Shown piece by piece: positions 38,460 through 43,748 of a stretch of DNA of 43,748 nt. The notes beneath the pieces are model-generated. The model was given only the letters and a program-made list of their open reading frames with translations. It had not been told where the DNA came from and did not search any database. Positions within the stretch are counted from its first letter, which is position 1; every line of letters starts with the position of its first letter. Made by a program: the position numbers and the translations under genes. The DNA comes from Brevundimonas subvibrioides (lineage in GTDB: Bacteria > Pseudomonadota > Alphaproteobacteria > Caulobacterales > Caulobacteraceae), in NCBI GenBank assembly GCA_002280475.1, contig NCEB01000025.1:1-43748 (forward strand). Direction: 5' to 3'.

Positions 38460-40517
38460 TCACCCGCGCGCCACGAGATACCAGGTCACCAGGCCCGCGA
38501 CGCCCATCAGCATGGCGAAGGCATAGTGGTAGAGATAGCCGGTCTGCAGCCGTACGACCCGGTTGGTCACGTCGACGACGCGGGCGGAAATCCCGTCCGG
38601 TCCCATGCCGTCGATGACGAAGCCGTCGCCCTTCTTCCAGAGGAACTTGCCGATCCACATCGACGGCTTCACGAACAGGAAGTCGTAGATCTCGTCGAAA
38701 TACCACTTGTTGAGCAGGAAACGGTACAGGACCGGGTTGGCGGCCGCGAGCTTGCCGGGCACGCCGGGGCGCAGGACGTACATGTAGAGCGCCAACACGA
38801 AGCCGATCAGCATGGCGACGAAGGGCGACCAGATCACCCATTTCGGCACCTCGTGCATCTCGTGCAGGATATGGTTGTCCTTGCCCGTGAAGAGCGAAGC
38901 CTTCCAGAAGGCGTCGTAGCCAGCGCCGATGAAGGCGCCCTTGAAGGCGAAGCCGGCGGCCACCGCGCCGAGCGAGAGCACGGCGAGCGGGATCAGCATC
39001 ACCAGCGGGCTCTCATGCGGCTTGTGGTCGTGGCCATGGCCCTGATGGTCGTCATACGCATGGGCGGCATGGGCATGATCGTCGTGGCCATGCGCGGCGT
39101 GGCCATGAGACGCGTGGCCATGAGACGCGTGGGCATGAGACGCGTGGGCATCCGCACCCCAGCGCGGCTTGCCCTCGAAGGTCATGAAGTAGAGGCGCCA
39201 GGAGTAGAACGAGGTCATGCAGGCGGCGACCACCAACAGCACATAGGCATAGGAGGCGGCGAAGCCCTTGTGCGCGACCGCGGCATAGGCGCTCTCGATG
39301 ATCGCGTCCTTGGAGAAGTAGCCGGCGAAGAGCGGGAAACCTGTGAGGGCCAGCGTGCCGATGGTCATGGCGGCCGCTGTCAGCGGGATGTGCTTCCTCA
39401 AGCCACCCATGTTCCGCATGTCCTGCTCATGGTGCATCGCGTGGATGACCGAGCCGGCACCGAGGAACAGCAGCGCCTTGAAGAAGGCATGGGTGAAGAG
39501 GTGGAAGACGCCGGCCGAATAGGCACCGACGCCGAGCGCGACGAACATGTAGCCGAGCTGCGAGCAGGTCGAGTAGGCGATGACGCGCTTGATGTCGTTC
39601 TGGACGAGGCCGACGGTGGCGGCGAAGAACGCGGTCGTCGCGCCGACGACGATGACGACGGTGAGTGCCACCGGAGCGTATTCGAAGATTGGCGACAGGC
39701 GCGCGACCATGAAGACGCCGGCGGTGACCATGGTCGCGGCGTGGATCAGGGCCGAGACCGGCGTCGGGCCCTCCATCGCGTCGGGCAGCCAGGTGTGCAG
39801 CAGGAACTGGGCCGACTTGCCCATGGCGCCCATGAACAAGAGCAGCGCGGTCAGCGTCAGCGCGTTCCAATCATAGCCGAGGAAGCGGAAGGTCTTCTCG
39901 GTCAGGCCGGCGATCTGCGGGAAGATGGTGTCGAAGGCGACCGAGCCGGTCAGCACGAAGACCAGGAAGATGCCGAGCAGGAAGCCGAAATCGCCGACGC
40001 GGTTGACGATGAAGGCCTTCATCGCCGCGGCACAGGCGGACGGCTTCTGGTACCAGAAGCCGATCAGCAGATAGGAGGCGAGGCCGACGCCCTCCCAGCC
40101 GAAGAACATCTGCAACAGGTTGTCGGCGGTCACCAGCATCAGCATGGCGAAGGTGAACAGCGACAGATAGGCGAAGAAGCGCGGCCGGTGCGGATCCTCG
40201 TGCATGTAGCCGATCGAGTAGACATGCACGAGCGAGGAGACGGTGTTGACCACGACCAGCATCACCACGGTCAGCGTGTCCACACGGAAGGCCCAGTCCA
40301 CCTGCAGCCCACCCGAGGACATCCAGGTCGCGACCTGGATGCGGGTCGTGCCGGCGCCGAAACCGACATTGAAGAAGGCGACCCAGGACAGGACGGCCGA
40401 GACGACCAGCAGCGAGGTGGTGACGATCTCCGAGCCGCGCGCGCCGATCAGACGCCCGAAGAGGCCTGCGATCAGGAAGCCGACAAGTGGGAGGAAGACG
40501 ATCAGTTTGTATAACAT
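38460..40517 (-). CDS. nuoL: NADH-quinone oxidoreductase subunit L
   Basis: A 685-residue antiporter-like subunit, the distal end of the complex I membrane arm with the long lateral helix. Core blocks are [105 protein letters not shown] and [11 protein letters not shown]. Between helices, residues 456-501 form a histidine-rich insert with 17 His, unusual for the core family though seen in Hyphomicrobiales; its DNA is a 15-bp tandem repeat. The C-terminus ends [10 protein letters not shown]. Start ATG 40517. Confidence 0.95.
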   Translation of the reverse strand: MLYKLIVFLPLVGFLIAGLFGRLIGARGSEIVTTSLLVVSAVLSWVAFFNVGFGAGTTRIQVATWMSSGGLQVDWAFRVDTLTVVMLVVVNTVSSLVHVYSIGYMHEDPHRPRFFAYLSLFTFAMLMLVTADNLLQMFFGWEGVGLASYLLIGFWYQKPSACAAAMKAFIVNRVGDFGFLLGIFLVFVLTGSVAFDTIFPQIAGLTEKTFRFLGYDWNALTLTALLLFMGAMGKSAQFLLHTWLPDAMEGPTPVSALIHAATMVTAGVFMVARLSPIFEYAPVALTVVIVVGATTAFFAATVGLVQNDIKRVIAYSTCSQLGYMFVALGVGAYSAGVFHLFTHAFFKALLFLGAGSVIHAMHHEQDMRNMGGLRKHIPLTAAAMTIGTLALTGFPLFAGYFSKDAIIESAYAAVAHKGFAASYAYVLLVVAACMTSFYSWRLYFMTFEGKPRWGADAHASHAHASHGHASHGHAAHGHDDHAHAAHAYDDHQGHGHDHKPHESPLVMLIPLAVLSLGAVAAGFAFKGAFIGAGYDAFWKASLFTGKDNHILHEMHEVPKWVIWSPFVAMLIGFVLALYMYVLRPGVPGKLAAANPVLYRFLLNKWYFDEIYDFLFVKPSMWIGKFLWKKGDGFVIDGMGPDGISARVVDVTNRVVRLQTGYLYHYAFAMLMGVAGLVTWYLVARG
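39015..39152 (-). repeat. Tandem repeat encoding the histidine-rich loop of NuoL
   Basis: The stretch encodes [20 protein letters not shown] sequence (residues 456-501 of NuoL). At 39105-39150 a 15-bp unit, CATGAGACGCGTGG(G/C), is repeated about three times on the plus strand, each unit coding for a [10 protein letters not shown] pentapeptide. Copies differ by a few bases. Such units change in number by slippage, so the loop may vary in length between strains. The loop should face the solvent and could bind metal such as zinc or nickel. Confidence 0.8.
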
Positions 40518-40544
40518 GGGGCAGCTTCCGGACGCGTGCGCGCC

Positions 40545-40850
40545 TCAGCCTTTCATCATGTTGATGTCTTCCACCGCGATCGTGCCGCGGTTGCGGAAGT
40601 AGACGACGAGAATGGCGAGCCCGATGGCGGCTTCCGCCGCGGCGACCGTCAGCACCAGCAGCGCGAAGATCTGCCCGACGATGTCGTTCAGGAAGCTCGA
40701 GAAGGCGACGAAGTTCAGGTTCACCGCGAGCAGGATGAGCTCGACCGACATCAGGATGACGATGACGTTCTTGCGGTTCAGGAAGATGCCGAGCACGCCC
40801 AGCGTGAACAGGATCGCCCCGACGGCGAGGTAGTGGCCAAGCCCGATCAT
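40545..40850 (-). CDS. nuoK: NADH-quinone oxidoreductase subunit K
   Basis: A 101-residue, three-helix membrane subunit of complex I. The two glutamates of the proton path, Glu37 (VELILLAVN) and Glu73 ([10 protein letters not shown]), are both present. It starts [20 protein letters not shown] and ends [15 protein letters not shown], the normal ending. The ATG at 40850 overlaps the nuoJ stop by one base. Complete. Confidence 0.96.
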   Translation of the reverse strand: MIGLGHYLAVGAILFTLGVLGIFLNRKNVIVILMSVELILLAVNLNFVAFSSFLNDIVGQIFALLVLTVAAAEAAIGLAILVVYFRNRGTIAVEDINMMKG

Positions 40851-41473
40851 CAGACCGTCTCCTCCGGCAGCGCGGCGCCCGGCTGCACCTTCTTGACCTC
40901 CATGGCGGTCGCCTTGGTGCGCGCGTTCTGCTGCGCGATGTCCTGGCGCTTGATGCCGGGGCGGTCGCGCAGGGTCAGCACGATCGCCCCGATCATGGCG
41001 ACGAGCAGGACGAGACCGGCGGCCTGGAAGTAGTAGACATACTGGGTATAGAGCACCCGCCCGATCGCCTCGGTGTTGGTGATGCCGGCGGGAATGGCGG
41101 CGACGGGCGCGCGGACGATCTGCGGGTCGATGACCCAGGCGCCGACGACGAGCAGCAGCTCGACCGCGAAGATCAGGCCGATCAGTGCGCCGATCGGCAG
41201 GTAGTTCAGGAAGCCCTGGCGGAACTCGGCGAAATCGACGTCGAGCATCATCACCACGAAGAGGAAGAGCACCGCGACCGCGCCGACATAGACGACGATC
41301 AGCAGCATCGCGAGGAATTCGGCTCCCAGCAACAGGAACAACCCGGCCGCGTTGACGAAGGCCAGGATCAGGAAGAGCACCGAGTGAACGGGGTTGCGCG
41401 AGGTCACCACCATGAACGCCGAAGCGACGGTGATGCCTGCGAACAGATAGAAGAAAGCCGCTGCGGCATTCAT
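40850..41473 (-). CDS. nuoJ: NADH-quinone oxidoreductase subunit J
   Basis: A 207-residue membrane subunit of complex I with five N-terminal helices and a soluble tail. The N-terminus [60 protein letters not shown] and the VMMLDVDF segment are family marks; the helix carrying the [11 protein letters not shown] bulge is the hinge of the proton pathway. The tail (residues 170-207, ending [11 protein letters not shown]) is low complexity. There is a 132-nt gap to nuoI, which is unusually large for this operon. Confidence 0.95.
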   Translation of the reverse strand: MNAAAAFFYLFAGITVASAFMVVTSRNPVHSVLFLILAFVNAAGLFLLLGAEFLAMLLIVVYVGAVAVLFLFVVMMLDVDFAEFRQGFLNYLPIGALIGLIFAVELLLVVGAWVIDPQIVRAPVAAIPAGITNTEAIGRVLYTQYVYYFQAAGLVLLVAMIGAIVLTLRDRPGIKRQDIAQQNARTKATAMEVKKVQPGAALPEETV

Positions 41474-41605
41474 CTCGGTCAGCCTTTCCGCCCCGGCGGG
41501 CGGCTCTCGTGTTCACCTGCGCCCGACTCTCGCCGGCCGCCGTTTGGAGCGTCTATAGTCAGGCCCACCGGCTGCGACAACCGCACGACGGGTCTGGCCG
41601 AAGCC

Positions 41606-42065
41606 TCAGCGATAGGGGGCGTCCATCGCGATGTTGCGGGCGATCTCGCGTTCCCAGTGGGCACCGTTCGCGAGCAGCCGGTCCTTGTCGTAGAACAGCT
41701 CCTCGCGGGTTTCGGTGGCGAATTCGAAGTTTGGCCCCTCGACGATCGCATCGACCGGGCAGGCCTCCTGGCAGAAGCCGCAATAGATGCACTTCACCAT
41801 GTCGATGTCGTAGCGCGTGGTGCGGCGGCTGCCGTCGTCGCGGGGCTCGGCCTCGATGGTGATGGCCTGGGCCGGGCAGATCACGCTCCTCGCCATTGGG
41901 ATAGCGGCGCAGGGCATGCTCGCCGCGGAAGCGCGGGCTCTGCGGATTCTTCTCGAAGGGATAGTTGATGGTCGCCTTCGGCTTGAAGAAATAGCGCATC
42001 GACAGCGCGAACGCGCCGACAAACTCCTTCAGCAACAGGCCCTTGGCGGCTTGTGCGAGCGACAT
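41606..42065 (-). pseudogene. nuoI: NADH-quinone oxidoreductase subunit I, broken by a short deletion and frameshift
   Basis: NuoI normally carries two 4Fe-4S clusters (N6a and N6b) that pass electrons to the quinone site. The N-terminal 60 residues ([20 protein letters not shown] to [15 protein letters not shown]) are intact, then the frame changes near 41,883. In the other frame the protein continues [12 protein letters not shown], with cluster 2 motif [23 protein letters not shown] and ends NIAMDAPYR. Between EE and VICP the expected CIACKLCEA codons are absent, so three cysteines of motif 1 are lost. A missing length of 26 or 29 nt restores both frame and normal length (161-162 residues). 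Confidence 0.9.
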
Positions 42066-42083
42066 CGCCTTCGTCCTTCCCAC

Positions 42084-42323
42084 TCAGCCGAACACGGTCC
42101 GGCCGATCACGTAACCCATCACCGGCGTGCCGCCGATCATCAGAACGGCCAGCGCCACCTTGAGCCAGCGAATGCGACGCTCGTAGTCGTCGCGCTCCGC
42201 CTGCGTCGTCGATCGATCGGTCCGGCGCAGCGCCGCGATGACGACGCCCGACACGATCCTGTACTCCACGATCCCCAGCACCAAACCGATCAGCGCGCCG
42301 ATCAGCCCGGCCGAGACCGCCAT
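42084..42323 (-). CDS. Small two-helix membrane protein between nuoH and nuoI
   Basis: A 79-residue protein that I do not recognise. It has two hydrophobic segments, AGLIGALIGLVLGIVEYRIV at the N-terminus and LKVALAVLMIGGTPVMGYVI near the C-terminus, joined by a charged loop (TDRSTTQAERDDYERRIRW). It starts at ATG 42323, which overlaps the nuoH stop by one base (TGATG on the minus strand), so it is translationally coupled to nuoH and sits inside the nuo operon. Core complex I subunits are all otherwise accounted for, so it may be an accessory or assembly factor, but this is inference from position. Confidence 0.65.
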   Translation of the reverse strand: MAVSAGLIGALIGLVLGIVEYRIVSGVVIAALRRTDRSTTQAERDDYERRIRWLKVALAVLMIGGTPVMGYVIGRTVFG

Positions 42324-43324
42324 CAGCGCACAGGCCCCCAGCCCGTGAGCTGCAGCACGAAGGCGACGACCACGACCGAGGCCAGCGACAGCGGCAGGAA
42401 GACCTTCCAGCCCAGCCGCATCAACTGATCGTAGCGGTAGCGCGGCACGAAAGCCTTCACCATCGCGAACATGAAGAAGACGCCGCAGACCTTGATCATG
42501 AACCAGACGACGCCCGGCACCCAGGTGAAGGGCGCGACCGGGAACGGCGGCAGCCAGCCGCCGAGGAACAGGATCACCATCATGGCGCACATGGTCATGA
42601 TCGCCACGTATTCGCCGAGCATGAACAGCAGATAGGGCGTCGAGGAGTATTCGACCATGTAGCCGGCGACGAGCTCCGATTCCGCCTCGGGAAGATCGAA
42701 GGGCGGCCGGTTCGTCTCGGCCAGCGCCGAGATGAAGAAGATCACGAACATCGGGAACAGCGGCAAGAAGAACCAGCGCAGCATGCCCCAGCTCGTGTTC
42801 TGCGCCTCGACGATGGCCGAGAGGTTGAGCGAGCCCACGCAGAGCAGGACGGTGATGATGACGAAGCCGATCGAGACCTCGTAGGAGACCATCGCGCCCA
42901 TGAAGGGGTACTTCGAGTTCGAGGCCCAGCCGGCCATGATGATGCCGTAGATGCCGAGCGAGGAAATCGCCAGGACATAGAGGATGCCGACATTGATGTC
43001 GGCGATCGCCCAGCCTTCGGCGACCGGGATCACCGCCCAGGCCGACAGGGCCAGCAGGCAGGTGACCAGCGGCGCCAGCAGGAAGACGCCTTTGTTGGCG
43101 CCCGACGGGATGATCGGCTCCTTGAAGGCGAATTTCAGCAGGTCGGCGAAGCTCTGGAACAGGCCGAAGGGCCCGACCACGTTGGGGCCGCGCCGCAACT
43201 GCACCGCCGCCCAGATCTTGCGATCGGCCAGCAGGATATAGGCGATGAAGACCAGGAGGCAGGCGATGAGCAGGAAGCTCTTGCCCAGCATGATCGCGAG
43301 ATCGAGAACGAGGTCCCAGTTCAT
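42323..43324 (-). CDS. nuoH: NADH-quinone oxidoreductase subunit H
   Basis: A 333-residue membrane subunit of complex I that forms the quinone chamber with NuoB/NuoD. Visible signatures include [76 protein letters not shown], the acidic loop [20 protein letters not shown] with the conserved Glu/Asp residues, and [19 protein letters not shown]. About eight helices. Start ATG 43324, end [10 protein letters not shown]. It is intact and 6 nt after nuoG. Confidence 0.97.
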   Translation of the reverse strand: MNWDLVLDLAIMLGKSFLLIACLLVFIAYILLADRKIWAAVQLRRGPNVVGPFGLFQSFADLLKFAFKEPIIPSGANKGVFLLAPLVTCLLALSAWAVIPVAEGWAIADINVGILYVLAISSLGIYGIIMAGWASNSKYPFMGAMVSYEVSIGFVIITVLLCVGSLNLSAIVEAQNTSWGMLRWFFLPLFPMFVIFFISALAETNRPPFDLPEAESELVAGYMVEYSSTPYLLFMLGEYVAIMTMCAMMVILFLGGWLPPFPVAPFTWVPGVVWFMIKVCGVFFMFAMVKAFVPRYRYDQLMRLGWKVFLPLSLASVVVVAFVLQLTGWGPVR

Positions 43325-43330
43325 GGCCGC

Positions 43331-43748
43331 TTACTCCGCCGCCTGCTGCAGCCGGCCCGAGGCCAGCGCCGAACACTCGGCCATCACGGCGGAAGCGCGC
43401 GCGATCGGGTTGGTCTGGTAGAAATCGACGACCGGCGAGACGAAGCCGGTCTTCTCGGCCTTGCCGCCGAGATCGGCGAGCGTGCCGAGCCCCGAGGCGT
43501 CCGCCGGATCGAGCCGGTCGAGCGCGGCGAAATGCGGGTGGGCCGCATAGAGCGCCTTGCGCAGGCCGGCCAGCGCGTCGAAGGGCAGCGTCTTGGCCAG
43601 AGCCGCCGACAGCGCCCGCAGGATCGCCCAGTCCTCGCGGGCGTCGCCCGGCGGGAAGGTGGCGCGGTCGGCCATCTGCACGCGGCCTTCGGTGTTGACG
43701 TAGGTGCCGGATTTCTCGGTGTAGGCCGAGCCCGGCAGGATCACGTCG
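43331..43748 (-). CDS. nuoG: NADH-quinone oxidoreductase subunit G, C-terminal fragment
   Basis: The last ~138 residues of NuoG, the largest peripheral-arm iron-sulfur subunit; the gene leaves the right edge. The visible part begins DVILPGSAYTEKSGTYVNTE, the segment shared with molybdopterin oxidoreductases (TEKSGTYVNTEGRVQ), and continues through AREDWAILRALSAALAKTLP to the C-terminal VVDFYQTNPIARASAVMAEC. The iron-sulfur binding parts lie outside the window. The stop TAA is 6 nt before the nuoH start, in the normal nuoG-nuoH order. Confidence 0.93.
   Translation of the reverse strand, partial: DVILPGSAYTEKSGTYVNTEGRVQMADRATFPPGDAREDWAILRALSAALAKTLPFDALAGLRKALYAAHPHFAALDRLDPADASGLGTLADLGGKAEKTGFVSPVVDFYQTNPIARASAVMAECSALASGRLQQAAE

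Noticed and set aside
38394..40514. Long plus-strand open frame (706 codons) opposite nuoL
   Set aside because: Antisense shadow of a conserved complex I gene; composition is artificial (high Gln, Arg, His, Asp).
41870..41900. Programmed frameshift in nuoI
   Set aside because: Codons for three cysteines of the first iron-sulfur motif are absent, so changing frame alone would not restore the protein.

Overview
The window looks like two alphaproteobacterial chromosome segments joined end to end. Positions 1 to about 32,715 resemble a Caulobacteraceae genome, most likely Brevundimonas-like. The reasons are very high GC, a split metH operon led by an ArsR-methyltransferase regulator, many lipoproteins, a TonB-dependent receptor with DUF1800/DUF1501 partners, and two families of paired inverted intergenic repeats. 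Positions from about 32,715 to the end carry nuoG-nuoN, birA and rnj on the minus strand, with a different intergenic repeat, and resemble a Hyphomicrobiales (Bosea-like) genome. The taxonomic calls are inference from remembered family resemblance, not from a search.

Left segment in order: the end of an ABC-F ATPase gene (ettA); a DUF433/DUF5615 toxin-antitoxin pair running into a 2-hydroxyacid dehydrogenase; a DUF6065 gene; an EF-hand lipoprotein; then the methionine operon (ArsR-SAM methyltransferase regulator, metF, and metH as two genes) behind a 26-bp perfect palindrome. From 9 to 21 kb come mostly single housekeeping genes: a secreted protein, a DUF442 phosphatase, a 49-residue lipoprotein, a metallo-beta-lactamase-fold hydrolase, DUF1499, a broken acyl-CoA synthetase, a lipoprotein, uridine kinase, TetR, pdxH, a DnaJ-like protein, aroC, brnTA, a GNAT enzyme, queE and queC. 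From 21.4 to 29.2 kb lies a cell-surface block: DUF1800 lipoprotein, Tat-exported DUF1501, a TonB-dependent receptor, and Tat-exported PhoD. From 29.3 to 32.7 kb a minus-strand operon encodes an acyl group transfer set (membrane protein, MBOAT, SGNH hydrolase, truncated DUF459 SGNH protein).

Right segment, in transcription order on the minus strand: nuoG (partial), nuoH, a 79-residue membrane protein, nuoI (broken), nuoJ, nuoK, nuoL, nuoM, nuoN, birA, rnj, and the first ~24 codons of mce. These encode the membrane arm of respiratory complex I plus biotin ligation and RNA processing.

The most important observations concern sequence integrity. At 32,713-32,724 the start of mce runs in frame into a DUF459 gene that has lost its catalytic-serine block. 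nuoI lacks about 26-29 nt that should encode three of the four cysteines of its first iron-sulfur motif. The acyl-CoA synthetase lacks about 110-120 nt and is shifted. All three could be assembly faults, and none should be read as biology until reads are checked. No tRNA, rRNA, CRISPR array or transposase gene was seen, and no gene-free stretch exceeds 300 nt.
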